Positions 54,471 through 61,792 of a DNA stretch of 64,000 bases are shown piece by piece. Numbering within the stretch: the first letter of the stretch is position 1; every line of letters starts with the position of its first letter. Origin of the DNA: Dysosmobacter segnis (GTDB taxonomy: Bacteria; Bacillota; Clostridia; Oscillospirales; Oscillospiraceae); NCBI RefSeq assembly GCF_014297285.1, contig NZ_JACOQI010000016.1, positions 1 to 64,000 on the forward strand, in the 5' to 3' direction. The position numbers were made by a program, and so were the translations under genes. The notes below the pieces were generated by a model. That model made no database searches. It was not told where the DNA came from and saw nothing but the letters and a program-made list of their open reading frames with translations.

Positions 54471-54650
54471 TATGAAATTCAGACTGATCCGACGGCCGGA
54501 TGTTCTAACTCAGGAGTGTGTTTGCAAATGGCTACGCCACAGAACCTGACCGCAGTACACGTGGCTTGCCGCAAAAGGACGGAATGCAGACGAAAGACTA
54601 TCCTCTATTTTACTGAAATCTGCCGCAAAGTCAAGTCCTATATAGAAGAA

Positions 54651-54676
54651 GCCCCGTGCCCTTATGGGCACGGGGC
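54651..54676 (-). terminator. Terminator of the cysteine-rich gene
   Basis: GCCCCGTGCCC and its complement form an 11-bp stem around TTAT, followed on the minus strand by a T-rich run. Confidence 0.75.
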
Positions 54677-54683
54677 ATTGATC

Positions 54684-54827
54684 TTAGCAACCGCAGCCGC
54701 TATTGCAGCCGCAGCCGTTGTTGCAGCCGCCCCAACCGCCGCTGCCGCAGCAGCACCAGATGATGATCAGCAGAATGATGATCCAGCAGCAGTTCCCGCC
54801 GCCTCCGCAACCGTTATTACAGCACAT
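54684..54827 (-). CDS. Cys/Gly-rich mini-protein (HCB protein 13-like)
   Basis: A 47-residue protein made of two Cys/Gly-rich ends (MCCNNGCGGGGNCC and CNNGCGCNSGCGC) around one hydrophobic helix (WIIILLIIIW). It is like the small proteins annotated 'chorion class high-cysteine HCB protein 13' in Clostridia. It is likely membrane-associated and possibly linked to sporulation; that is a guess by analogy with YjcZ-type mini-proteins. AGGAGG lies 7 nt upstream of ATG 54827; the longer frame to 54866 reads through the RBS. Non-coding DNA surrounds it, and it belongs to the core segment. Confidence 0.7.
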   Translation of the reverse strand: MCCNNGCGGGGNCCWIIILLIIIWCCCGSGGWGGCNNGCGCNSGCGC

Positions 54828-54915
54828 ATCGGAACCTCCTATGAGATCGAGATGTAGACCGTTCATGCGGTCTCAATCCATAGTATGTGCCCCGGTGAAG
54901 AAGGTGCGAAATTTT

Positions 54916-55998
54916 TTAGAGGCGCTCACTCTTGACCAGCTTCCACGAGCTGCGCCACTCGTCTCTGGTAAAAACGCCCAGGTCCATCAAGTAGTCGGCC
55001 AGAGACTGGCTGCCGTCAGGCAGGTCAGCCTCCAAGGCGTAATAGGAGATGTACACAAGCTGCGCCCGCAGGAAGGCGGCGCTTTGCAGCATGGCAGCGT
55101 CACCGTCGGTCAGGACACCGGCGTTCACGGCTCGGAGCAGGGTATCGGACAGATCCTTGTTGGCAGCGGAGCTGTATCCCATGGCCCGGAGCACGAATTC
55201 TGTGTACTGATAGGCGTTGACAGCCCCAGCAGGCTTGAAGGATGTGGCTGTGTAGCCGTTCGTATAGCCCTTTTCGTAGGCGTAGCCCACATAATGCTCC
55301 GCCTGAGAGCCTTTCTCAATGTCCTTGAACGGCGTAGTTCCAGACCAGGCCAGCGCCTGCTCCTCCTCGCCCAAGACCCGGATGAACATGATGAGGGCCT
55401 GAAGGCGGGTGGGGGCAGCCTCCAGATCAAAGCCCTCGCCGTAGCCGGTGAAAGTGCCCTTGAACAAATGCAGGGACTTCAGGGCGGCGGCCATGGCGTT
55501 GTAGTCCGGCCGGTCGGAATAGGAGAAGGCGTACTGCCCCTGATAGTCTACCACTGCGGTTTCGGAGGTGACGGTATAGGCGGCGGTGGTGTCCTCGGCG
55601 GTCAGATAGCGGTGGTTGGCGGTGAGATTCGTACCGCTGGGAACCACAGCTCCGGTGGTAACATCCACCACAGCGCCGGATTTATAGGTCACGCGCCCGC
55701 GGCCGGCCAGCAGCAGAACGCCGGTACCTGTGACGCCGTGAAGCGTGTCACCCTCCTTGAGGCGGGTCTCCTGCCAGGTGGCAGTTGCCTCGCCTACCTC
55801 ACCGTTTTTCAGACGTTCGGCCAACGCTTTGTCCGACTGCTCCAATGCCTGATCGATTTTTTTCTCTGCGCGTTGAGAAAATTCACCGTTCAGGTAAGAA
55901 AGGGATGCCAGCGGATCTCCCGCGTCCCCGGCGGCACCGACCCAGACGGCAGAGGCCAGAAGCGCGCATACGGATAGGAACAGGACCAGCTTTTTCAT
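54916..55998 (-). CDS. Secreted S-layer homology (SLH) domain protein
   Basis: A 360-residue exported protein. MKKLVLFLSVCALLASAVWV is a signal peptide with likely cleavage after AGA-like residues. Residues about 75-150 (EGDTLHGVTGTGVLLLAGRG) form a beta-rich domain, and about 190-340 contain SLH-like repeats (PTRLQALIMFIRVLGEE, FKDIEKGSQAEHYVGYAYEKG, VNAYQYTEFVLRAMGY) that bind cell-wall polymers. GAAAGGAACTCC precedes ATG 55998. It lies 14 nt downstream of rex on the same strand and may share its transcript. Probably a cell-envelope protein of the core genome. Confidence 0.8.
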   Translation of the reverse strand: MKKLVLFLSVCALLASAVWVGAAGDAGDPLASLSYLNGEFSQRAEKKIDQALEQSDKALAERLKNGEVGEATATWQETRLKEGDTLHGVTGTGVLLLAGRGRVTYKSGAVVDVTTGAVVPSGTNLTANHRYLTAEDTTAAYTVTSETAVVDYQGQYAFSYSDRPDYNAMAAALKSLHLFKGTFTGYGEGFDLEAAPTRLQALIMFIRVLGEEEQALAWSGTTPFKDIEKGSQAEHYVGYAYEKGYTNGYTATSFKPAGAVNAYQYTEFVLRAMGYSSAANKDLSDTLLRAVNAGVLTDGDAAMLQSAAFLRAQLVYISYYALEADLPDGSQSLADYLMDLGVFTRDEWRSSWKLVKSERL

Positions 55999-56012
55999 GG
56001 GGAGTTCCTTTC

Positions 56013-56642
56013 TCAGTGATTGGCGATGCGGTAACTCAGGGTCAGAAGGCTGTCGGCAAAGTGAATGTTTTCAAACTGAACATCCGGATTGGGGCTGGAC
56101 AGTTCCACATTGGTGAAGTTCCAGAAGCCCCGGATGCCAAGGTCAATCAACCGGTTGGCGGTAGCCTGTGCCACAGCCTGAGGAATGGTCAGAACAACAA
56201 CGTCCACGGCGTGGCGCTTGATGTAGGACTCCAACTCATCGGTCGAATAAACGGGGATGCCGTTGATCTGTGTATCGATCACATCGGGAGAGACGTCAAA
56301 GGAGGCGTCCACGGTGAAGCCGGTGTTTTCAAAGGGGAAGTTGTTCAGCAATGCGCGGCCCAGGTTGCCGACGCCGATCATGATGAGATGGTGATCGTTG
56401 TCCACACCCAGAATGTGACCAATCTCGGAACGGAGTTCTTCAACGTTGTATCCATATCCCTGCTGGCCAAACTCACCGAAACAACTGAAATCCTGACGGA
56501 TCTGAGAAGCGGTAATATTCATTTCCTGCCCCAGAGAGTGGGAGGAAGTGCGGACAATGCCGCGGTGATAAAGATCGGTTAGCTGCCGGTAATACCGGGG
56601 AAGCCGACGAATGACGGCGTCCGAGATATTTTCTTTTTTCAT
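56013..56642 (-). CDS. rex: Redox-sensing transcriptional repressor Rex
   Basis: A 209-residue Rex protein that senses the NADH/NAD+ ratio and represses fermentation genes. The N-terminal winged helix (VIRRLPRYYRQL, NITASQIRQDFSCFGEFGQQG) is followed by a Rossmann domain with GVGNLGRAL near 89 and the domain-swapped C-terminal helix. ATG 56642 is preceded by AGGTGG at good spacing; GTG 56654 in frame overlaps that RBS. A Rex-like operator overlaps its own promoter, suggesting autoregulation. This is a core Clostridial gene. Confidence 0.93.
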   Translation of the reverse strand: MKKENISDAVIRRLPRYYRQLTDLYHRGIVRTSSHSLGQEMNITASQIRQDFSCFGEFGQQGYGYNVEELRSEIGHILGVDNDHHLIMIGVGNLGRALLNNFPFENTGFTVDASFDVSPDVIDTQINGIPVYSTDELESYIKRHAVDVVVLTIPQAVAQATANRLIDLGIRGFWNFTNVELSSPNPDVQFENIHFADSLLTLSYRIANH

Positions 56643-56680
56643 GATTTGATCCACCTGCTTTGAAAAAATATGTTATCACT

Positions 56681-56721
56681 ATTTTAAAATAAAATGCCGG
56701 ACTTGTCAAATTTTTTAACAA
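56681..56721 (-). promoter_or_regulatory. rex promoter with overlapping Rex-box-like operator
   Basis: On the minus strand TTGACA (56709-56704) and TAAAAT (56686-56681) are 17 nt apart. TTGTCAAATTTTTTAACAA at 56703-56721 is a near-palindrome like the Rex consensus TTGTTAA-N4-TTAACAA, one base longer in the centre, and covers the -35. Confidence 0.55.
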
Positions 56722-56757
56722 TCTTTGCCGGGATAAAAATTTTTTGCTAAGAAAGGC

Positions 56758-56786
56758 TTTACATGACCGAAAAAATCTGTTATACT
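56758..56786 (+). promoter_or_regulatory. Original promoter of the tRNA-Arg locus
   Basis: TTTACA (56758-56763) and TATACT (56781-56786) have a 17-nt spacer. They lie about 45 nt ahead of the tRNA-Arg 5'-half remnant, so the native promoter now first reads the remnant and a 126-bp scar. Confidence 0.7.
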
Positions 56787-56829
56787 ATCGAGCGATGTGT
56801 AAGGGGACTATCTCTTGCCGGAACAACCG

Positions 56830-56873
56830 AATACGCGCCCGTAGCTCAGTTGGATAGAGCGTTAGACTCCGAC
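56830..56873 (+). pseudogene. tRNA-Arg 5' half, 44-bp direct repeat
   Basis: Identical to 56999-57042, covering 5 nt of leader and the tRNA-Arg 5' half through the first anticodon-loop bases CTCCGAC. It is a remnant left when an inserted element supplied a new 5' half. Confidence 0.85.
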
Positions 56874-56958
56874 ATTTCAGGTGTCTCCAGTTGAGATATG
56901 GCGCAAAGCATTGCCACACCTGCGTTTGCGGGAACGGCAGAGAAAAAATAGTTAGTTG

Positions 56959-56980
56959 TTGACTACTATTTGACTACTAT
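56959..56980 (+). repeat. Scar repeat TTGACTACTAT x2 (scar C)
   Basis: Two perfect 11-bp units, TTGACTACTAT, lie back to back before the intact tRNA-Arg, in the same place as the TTGACCACA pairs near tRNA-Pro. The preceding ACACCTGCGTTTGCGGG block also matches scars A and B. Confidence 0.55.
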
Positions 56981-57003
56981 CGCAGAAACCCACAATCAAA
57001 TAC

Positions 57004-57080
57004 GCGCCCGTAGCTCAGTTGGATAGAGCGTTAGACTCCGACTCTAAAGGCCGCTGGTTCGAATCCAGTCGGGCGTACCA
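57004..57080 (+). tRNA. tRNA-Arg(CCG)
   Basis: A 77-nt cloverleaf: acceptor GCGCCCG/CGGGCGT, D stem GCTC/GAGC, anticodon stem TTAGA/TCTAA with loop CTCCGAC (anticodon CCG), T arm GCTGG-TTCGAAT-CCAGT and encoded CCA. Element 3 abuts its 3' side. The 5' half and leader are duplicated at 56830-56873. Confidence 0.93.
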
Positions 57081-57114
57081 AAAAGGATGATTTCTTATGA
57101 AATCATCCTTTTTT
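57081..57114 (+). terminator. Terminator after tRNA-Arg
   Basis: AAAAGGATGATTTC and its complement form a perfect stem with a TTAT loop and a T6 tail. Confidence 0.8.
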
Positions 57115-57144
57115 ATTCGTGGGTGAGCGATTTGCAAGTTGGGA

Positions 57145-57447
57145 TCAAATGTCCTGTTCTGTCAGGCGGCAGATGTGTTCTTCTTCCTCTAACTCGAAGG
57201 AGTAGAGCCCACCTGCCTCCAGCTCTTTCGCCATGCCCCACGCCAGCTTGAAGCCCGCTGTGAAGCTCATCAGTGTGGACTCAGCCAGCAATGCGTTCTG
57301 TGCGTCCAACAGCCGCAGTAGTTTCTTCCGTCCTGCGGCATCCATGTCCTGCCGCAGTTCCGCTTGGACACGGTCGACCTGTGCGTCCAGTTCTGGATGT
57401 GGCTGCCGGTCGAAACGCTTTTGCAGAGCCTTCATGTAGTCGTACAT
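57145..57447 (-). CDS. DUF6809-family small protein, element 3
   Basis: A 100-residue near-copy of the protein at 47198, differing at about a dozen sites (PELDAQVDRVQAELRQ for PELYAQVEYAQEELRR). The upstream motif and RBS region are also nearly identical. In IME2 this gene leads the integrases, while here it follows them and no integrase lies downstream, so it looks like an orphan left by a partly deleted IME2-like end. Function unknown. Confidence 0.75.
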   Translation of the reverse strand: MYDYMKALQKRFDRQPHPELDAQVDRVQAELRQDMDAAGRKKLLRLLDAQNALLAESTLMSFTAGFKLAWGMAKELEAGGLYSFELEEEEHICRLTEQDI

Positions 57448-57460
57448 CGCGGCACCTCCT

Positions 57461-57504
57461 TTTTGGCAACCACAACACATACCACAACTCGGCGCACAAA
57501 GCTA
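57461..57504 (-). promoter_or_regulatory. TAGCT-N15-TGGTATGT motif, copy C
   Basis: On the minus strand TAGCT starts at 57504 and TGGTATGTGTTGTGGTTG at 57484, the same 20-nt offset. It is almost identical to copy B. Confidence 0.5.
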
Positions 57505-57532
57505 CTGCAATTTTCCAATGTGCTGATCATAT

Positions 57533-58705
57533 TCATATCTCCAGCATCCCTTGCAGTTCCGCACTGGCGGCCTTTTTGTTCTTGTCGAAGGCGTGGGTGT
57601 AGATGTCCAGCGTGGTGGAGGGCTGGCTGTGGCCGAGGATGCCCGCCACCGTGGCGACATCCGTGCCGCCCGCGATCATCAGACTGGCGGCGGTGTGCCG
57701 GAGGGAATGGACGTTCAGCTCCTGCGGCAGGCCGTTCTTCTTGAGGATCAGCTTGAAGCGGTAGGTGAAGGTGGTGGGCGTCATGGGGAGCTGCGCTCCC
57801 TGACGGCGGAACAGGAAGTCATCGGTGGTCAGTTTTCTCTGGTCATAGGTTTCGGTGATGTATGCGCATTCCTGCCGGTACTCCCGCAGAAGACTTTCCA
57901 TCTCAGCGGAGAAGTACACATAGCGATCACCCGCGCGGGTCTTGGGTTCCTTGACGAAGATTTCCTCGTCCGTCACCTTGACCGCGTTGCGGCAGATGTG
58001 GATGGAACGCTGCTCCCAATCAATGTCGCACCATTTCAATCCGCAGCACTCACCCCGCCGCATTCCTGTGGCGATGATGAGCTTGAAGTAGGTCTCATAC
58101 TTGATGCTCTCGCCCTCCAGCGCGGTGATGATCTTCTGCGCCGTTTCCTCGTCCGCGATCTTCTTTTCACACTTGCGCCCGGCGTAGCGGTAGGTGCGCC
58201 ACGCCGGATTATGCGAAAGAAAGCCACCCTCCACGGCATCAGAGAGGATGCTGCACAGCGTAGCGTACACGCCCTCAATGGTGTACTCGGAGAGTGGCTT
58301 TTTCGTGTCGGGACTGATGACTTTTCGCAGTTCTGCGTAGAAATTCCGGAAGTGCTCCGGCCGCAGTTCGGTGAGCTTGTAGTGACCCAGCGCCGGGAGG
58401 ATGCGTTCGATGTCCTGCCGGTCACGGCGAATGGTGGACTTCGCCAGCTTGCCGGGGGCGATGTCCGTCAGCCACAGGTCGATGTATTTTGCCAGCGTGA
58501 GCTGCTGGACGGGCTGCGGCGCATGGCGGCACTCCCGCTCAAAGAGGACTGCCTGTTCATTGAGCCACTTTTCGACCTGCCTGGGTGTCAGCTCCTCCGG
58601 CGGGTGGACGGTTTTCTGCTGGGGCTTGATGCGTTTGCCGTTGTAGTCATAGCCCATGGAGACCACGATGAGATAGCTGCTGCCGCGCTTGCGGATGCTT
58701 GCCAT
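57533..58705 (-). CDS. int: Tyrosine integrase B of element 3
   Basis: A 390-residue recombinase with an N-terminal arm-binding region (RKRGSSYLIVVSMGYDYNGK), a core-binding domain (about 70-170), and catalytic ATGMRRGECCGL, HSLRHTAASLM, LGHSQ and LDIYTHAF. It is the integrase nearest tRNA-Arg and so the best candidate for integration there. Motif D lies upstream and motif C just downstream. It shares little with the neighbouring integrase beyond the fold. Confidence 0.88.
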   Translation of the reverse strand: MASIRKRGSSYLIVVSMGYDYNGKRIKPQQKTVHPPEELTPRQVEKWLNEQAVLFERECRHAPQPVQQLTLAKYIDLWLTDIAPGKLAKSTIRRDRQDIERILPALGHYKLTELRPEHFRNFYAELRKVISPDTKKPLSEYTIEGVYATLCSILSDAVEGGFLSHNPAWRTYRYAGRKCEKKIADEETAQKIITALEGESIKYETYFKLIIATGMRRGECCGLKWCDIDWEQRSIHICRNAVKVTDEEIFVKEPKTRAGDRYVYFSAEMESLLREYRQECAYITETYDQRKLTTDDFLFRRQGAQLPMTPTTFTYRFKLILKKNGLPQELNVHSLRHTAASLMIAGGTDVATVAGILGHSQPSTTLDIYTHAFDKNKKAASAELQGMLEI

Positions 58706-58750
58706 AAAAATGACCTCTCTTTCATTTGACCTCGGTACAGTTGAGGCTTA

Positions 58751-58791
58751 TTTTGCAAGCACAACATACCGCAAGCACGGCGGCAAAGCTA
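58751..58791 (-). promoter_or_regulatory. TAGCT-N15-TGGTATGT motif, copy D
   Basis: On the minus strand TAGCT starts at 58791 and CGGTATGTTGTGCTTG at 58771, again 20 nt apart. More diverged than copies B and C but with the same CGCCG filler. It lies 46 nt ahead of integrase B. Confidence 0.45.
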
Positions 58792-58833
58792 TCCTTAATT
58801 TTGAGGAAAAATGATTTTCTACGAAAGCAACAA

Positions 58834-60039
58834 TCATGCGCTGTGCCGCTTCGGAGAACAGGCGGCGAGATTGAAAATCTGTCCGCCGTCCGGACGGAGC
58901 ATGGTGAGCATGGAGTCTGCCGCCTGCTCCTTCTGCGCCTGCTGCGGGTGGCAGTAGGTGCGCTCTAAGAAACCGGTGTCCGCGTGCCCCACGAGGTCTG
59001 CTACTGTCTGCTTGTCCACGCCGCAGTGCAACAGCGATGTCACGAAGTAGTGCCGCAGGGTGTGAAGGTGGTACTCCCGCGGAAAGCCGATGGCGGCATA
59101 GATCTTCCGCAGCCGCTTGGTGAAAGTGTCCGGGTGGATGAGTTGCCCCTGCTCATCAGTGAAGAGGTAGGGGCTGAGCCTGCGGCGCTGCTTGTCCGCC
59201 TCCATCTGCTTGCGGCGCTTGTAGGTCAAGAGAATGCCCCGCAGGTCGGAGGAGAGATAGACTTCACGGCTCTTGCCGTTTTTGGTGCTGCCTTCCACGA
59301 TGCCCTTGCCGGGAACGCTGCTGCGGGAGCGGCTGACGGTGAGCAGCAGACCGTTTTGCGTGACGGTGAAATCAGACCACTGCAGAGCGCACAGCTCGCC
59401 CCGGCGGCAGCCGGTGTACATGGAGAGCAGGTAGAACAGGCGGTAGTGCCGCGGCTCCTTTGACAGCGCGTCCAGCAGCTTTTCCACCTCGCTTCGCGTG
59501 GGGATGCGCTGCACCGTGCGCCGCGGTATGGGGAGGTCTAACATCCGCGCGGGATTCTTCTCGATGATCTCGTTGCGCTTGGCGTCGCTGAGCACGGCGG
59601 AGACCACGGAGAGGTACCGCTGCGCGGTGGATTCGTTGATGCGCTTTCCGTGGTGCTTGCGCTTGCGCAGCTCGGAGAGCATATTTTCCAGTGCCATCGG
59701 TCGGAGCTTGTTGAGGCGGATGCCGCCGATCATGGGATACACCACCTCCAGCATCCGCCGGTATGCAGCGATGGTGCTGGGGGCGTATTTCGTTTGCCGC
59801 TCCAGCCAGCGGGAGGCGAATTCCTCGAAGGTCATCTCGCCGTCCTCGGCGTAGTCGGTCTTGAAGCTGCGCTCCAGCTCCTCGGCGGCGTGGGCGACAT
59901 ACTGCCCAATGCCGCGCTTGGGGACACCGGGCGGGACTTGGATGGTCTTCGCCTTGCTGATCTTTTTGCCGTTGGGCCGGTAGCCGTTGCTGACGGTGAT
60001 CTTATATCGCCGCTCATCCAATTGCTTGATGCTTGCCAT
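58834..60039 (-). CDS. int: Tyrosine integrase A of element 3
   Basis: A 401-residue recombinase: N-terminal arm-binding part (KQLDERRYKITVSNGYRPNG), core-binding domain (about 85-190), then YTGCRRGELCAL, HTLRHYFVTSLL, VGHAD and LERTYCHP with the nucleophilic Tyr. The box II variant HTLRHYF is slightly unusual. It follows the relaxase gene directly (the start is 2 nt past its stop), so it is part of the mobilization transcript. With integrase B it makes a second tandem pair, comparable to IME2. Confidence 0.87.
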   Translation of the reverse strand: MASIKQLDERRYKITVSNGYRPNGKKISKAKTIQVPPGVPKRGIGQYVAHAAEELERSFKTDYAEDGEMTFEEFASRWLERQTKYAPSTIAAYRRMLEVVYPMIGGIRLNKLRPMALENMLSELRKRKHHGKRINESTAQRYLSVVSAVLSDAKRNEIIEKNPARMLDLPIPRRTVQRIPTRSEVEKLLDALSKEPRHYRLFYLLSMYTGCRRGELCALQWSDFTVTQNGLLLTVSRSRSSVPGKGIVEGSTKNGKSREVYLSSDLRGILLTYKRRKQMEADKQRRRLSPYLFTDEQGQLIHPDTFTKRLRKIYAAIGFPREYHLHTLRHYFVTSLLHCGVDKQTVADLVGHADTGFLERTYCHPQQAQKEQAADSMLTMLRPDGGQIFNLAACSPKRHSA

Positions 60040-60041
60040 TT

Positions 60042-61490
60042 TTAGAACCCTCCCATGGCTTGCTGCTGTTCTTCTCGCGCAGACTGCTCGTCCAATTTTT
60101 CTTTCATCGCCAGAGCCGCGCCCGCGGCGAAGCCGATCACCGCACCGAAGTTTTCGGCGGCGATTTTCGCCTCCATGCGCCGCCGCTTTTCCTCGGCGTC
60201 TTCATCCTCATCCATCAATGTCCCCACAGCGGTCAGTCCGGTCACGGCGGGGATCAGAGGAACAGGCCGCGGATCGCTACCACGCCATACCACCCGGCCA
60301 TCGCCGCTGCGCCGATTACCAAAAGCAGCATGATCCACTTGAGGGCCACCAGCAGGTTGAAGTCCGGGAGCCAGTCGATCCACTTGGAGGAATACTTTTC
60401 GCTCAGATTCCCAACCCGTTCCAGCAGTTTGTTCATCTCTGTCAGCGATCTCTGCATCTCCGTGAGCGACTTCTGCACCGGCGTCAGGTCGATGTACGGC
60501 TTCAGTTCTGGCAGTGCTTTCCGAATTTCCTCCAGTTCCCAGTTTATTCCGTCTGCCTGCTCCGTCAGCTTGTTCATCGCCTGCGGCAGATCGCACTGGA
60601 TCACAATGGGCTGGATCGGCTGCGCTGTTTGCTGCGGCGCGCTGCTCGGCTGATTCATCCGCTTCAATTCCTCCATCGATTTCCGCTGCTCGATGGAATT
60701 TTCTTTGGACGAGCTTTGCCCGTATTCTGAATTCATGTTCCATGGCCTCCTTGCAATACTTTTCTTCGTGTAATTTGTTGTCACGGCATTTCATGCCGTC
60801 CGGTGTGGTGTAGGTGATGTATTTGCGGCTGCTCTCCCAGCACACCGCATAGCCCTCGGCTGCCATCAGGGAAACGAAAGCGTCCTTGTCGGTGGCGTAT
60901 TTCATGCACTCGTCGATGGTGTTCATAAGCCGCAGCTTCCAGCTTTGGCCTTTCAGTGCCGTGTGGTATTCCGCGCCGCTCATGCCGCGGGTCTGCTGCG
61001 TTGGTGCGTCAAAGACAGGAAGACCCATCTCCTGACAGATCATGTCATTGCGCCGCATCAACTCTTGCAGTTGTTCCTTCGCCATGTGCAGCTTTTTGCC
61101 GGTCTCGAAGTTGACGGAGTTGATGACACAGTGGGAATGGATGTGCTCGCGGTCTATATGGGTGCAGACCAGCACCTCGCAGCCGTCGAAGTATTCCGCC
61201 AGCCGCCGCGCGGCTTCGTGAGCCTGCCGTGGATCGACCGCCGCGCCTTTTGGGAAGCTCTGCACCATGTGATAGAACATCACGCCGCCGTCCTTGTGGT
61301 AGAGAAGTTTCGTGTTCAGGAAATCGTCGTAGACGCTCTGCGGCTGGCAGTTGATGCCGCTGACGAGCGGCACGCCCTCCCATGTGGTTTTCTTTTCCTG
61401 CATGACATAGAGCATCACGCCGCGCATGGCGGCGCGGGACTGTGTGCCCCGCTTGTAGTTCACAAAATGTACGATGGCCATACGGCTCAC
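60042..61490 (-). CDS. mobA: Relaxase/mobilization nuclease, element 3
   Basis: A relaxase of the VirD2/MobA-type (Relaxase domain family), different from the MobP3 pair. AIVHFVNYKRGTQSRAAM opens the domain, and HIDREHIHSHCVINSVNF at about 112-129 is the metal-binding His motif; the likely nicking Tyr is among YVMQEK or YDDF residues. GTG 61490 overlaps the mobC stop; ATG 61481 is an alternative. From about residue 250 the frame becomes Ala/Gly/Arg-rich while a better-looking protein is encoded in another frame (60254-60736), yet it stays open to 60042 and ends with a normal-looking FGAVIGFAAGAALAMKEKL helix. Confidence 0.78.
   Translation of the reverse strand: MSRMAIVHFVNYKRGTQSRAAMRGVMLYVMQEKKTTWEGVPLVSGINCQPQSVYDDFLNTKLLYHKDGGVMFYHMVQSFPKGAAVDPRQAHEAARRLAEYFDGCEVLVCTHIDREHIHSHCVINSVNFETGKKLHMAKEQLQELMRRNDMICQEMGLPVFDAPTQQTRGMSGAEYHTALKGQSWKLRLMNTIDECMKYATDKDAFVSLMAAEGYAVCWESSRKYITYTTPDGMKCRDNKLHEEKYCKEAMEHEFRIRAKLVQRKFHRAAEIDGGIEADESAEQRAAANSAADPAHCDPVRSAAGDEQADGAGRRNKLGTGGNSESTARTEAVHRPDAGAEVAHGDAEIADRDEQTAGTGWESERKVFLQVDRLAPGLQPAGGPQVDHAAFGNRRSGDGRVVWRGSDPRPVPLIPAVTGLTAVGTLMDEDEDAEEKRRRMEAKIAAENFGAVIGFAAGAALAMKEKLDEQSAREEQQQAMGGF
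60254..60736 (-). CDS. MobB-like membrane protein encoded out of frame within the relaxase gene
   Basis: A 160-residue protein in a different frame from the relaxase that contains it. It starts at ATG 60736 (MNSEYGQSSSKENS), 9 nt after a strong AAGGAGG. A glutamine-rich linker (SSAPQQTAQPIQPIVIQ) and coiled segments (MQRSLTEMNKLLERVG) lead to one hydrophobic helix near the end (ALKWIMLLLVIGAAAMAGWY). Composition is natural, unlike the overlapping relaxase frame. RSF1010-type plasmids also encode MobB inside mobA; a similar role in anchoring the relaxosome at the membrane is inferred. Confidence 0.7.
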   Translation of the reverse strand: MNSEYGQSSSKENSIEQRKSMEELKRMNQPSSAPQQTAQPIQPIVIQCDLPQAMNKLTEQADGINWELEEIRKALPELKPYIDLTPVQKSLTEMQRSLTEMNKLLERVGNLSEKYSSKWIDWLPDFNLLVALKWIMLLLVIGAAAMAGWYGVVAIRGLFL

Positions 61491-61792
61491 CGACCTTCCA
61501 TGACTGACCGCAGCGCGGCGCTGACCTCGGACAGTTCACCGGCAGCTTTTTCCAGACCGATGACCTGCACCTTGCCCATGTTGGCGAGGACGGTGAGCCG
61601 GTTGATGTTGCTGCCGATGCCCTTGAGCTGGCGGAGCAGTTCCTTCTGCTCGTCGATGACGATGATCCGCTTGCCGAGGCAGCAGGCGGTGACGTAATCG
61701 CTCATGGACATGTGGGCCTTTGCCGCCAGTGCCCTGATCTTCTCACGGTCGGCGGACACCATGCGCGTGCTGAATTTGATATCTTTTTTCAT
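61487..61792 (-). CDS. mobC: MobC-type relaxosome protein, element 3
   Basis: A 101-residue protein: KDIKFSTRMVSADREKIRALAAKAHMS is an RHH DNA-binding N-terminus, and LLRQLKGIGSNINRLTVLAN is the hallmark MobC segment. It helps the relaxase melt oriT, which should lie in the non-coding DNA upstream (61793-62382). ATG 61792 follows AAAGG; the longer frame to 62272 is a GC-rich shadow. It overlaps the relaxase start by 4 nt. Confidence 0.85.
   Translation of the reverse strand: MKKDIKFSTRMVSADREKIRALAAKAHMSMSDYVTACCLGKRIIVIDEQKELLRQLKGIGSNINRLTVLANMGKVQVIGLEKAAGELSEVSAALRSVMEGR

Noticed and set aside
54138..54857. 239-codon plus-strand frame across the tRNA-Pro remnants
   Set aside because: It reads through tRNA debris, a terminator and the antisense of the cysteine-rich gene; the Ala repeats come from the antisense of Cys/Gly codons.
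54703..55977. Long plus-strand open frame opposite the SLH gene
   Set aside because: It is a GC-skewed shadow with Gly/Val-rich composition; the minus-strand frame has a signal peptide, RBS and SLH repeats.
56959..56980. TTGACT..TACTAT as a new promoter for tRNA-Arg
   Set aside because: The boxes are only 10 nt apart, so the repeat fits a scar signature better than a sigma-A promoter.
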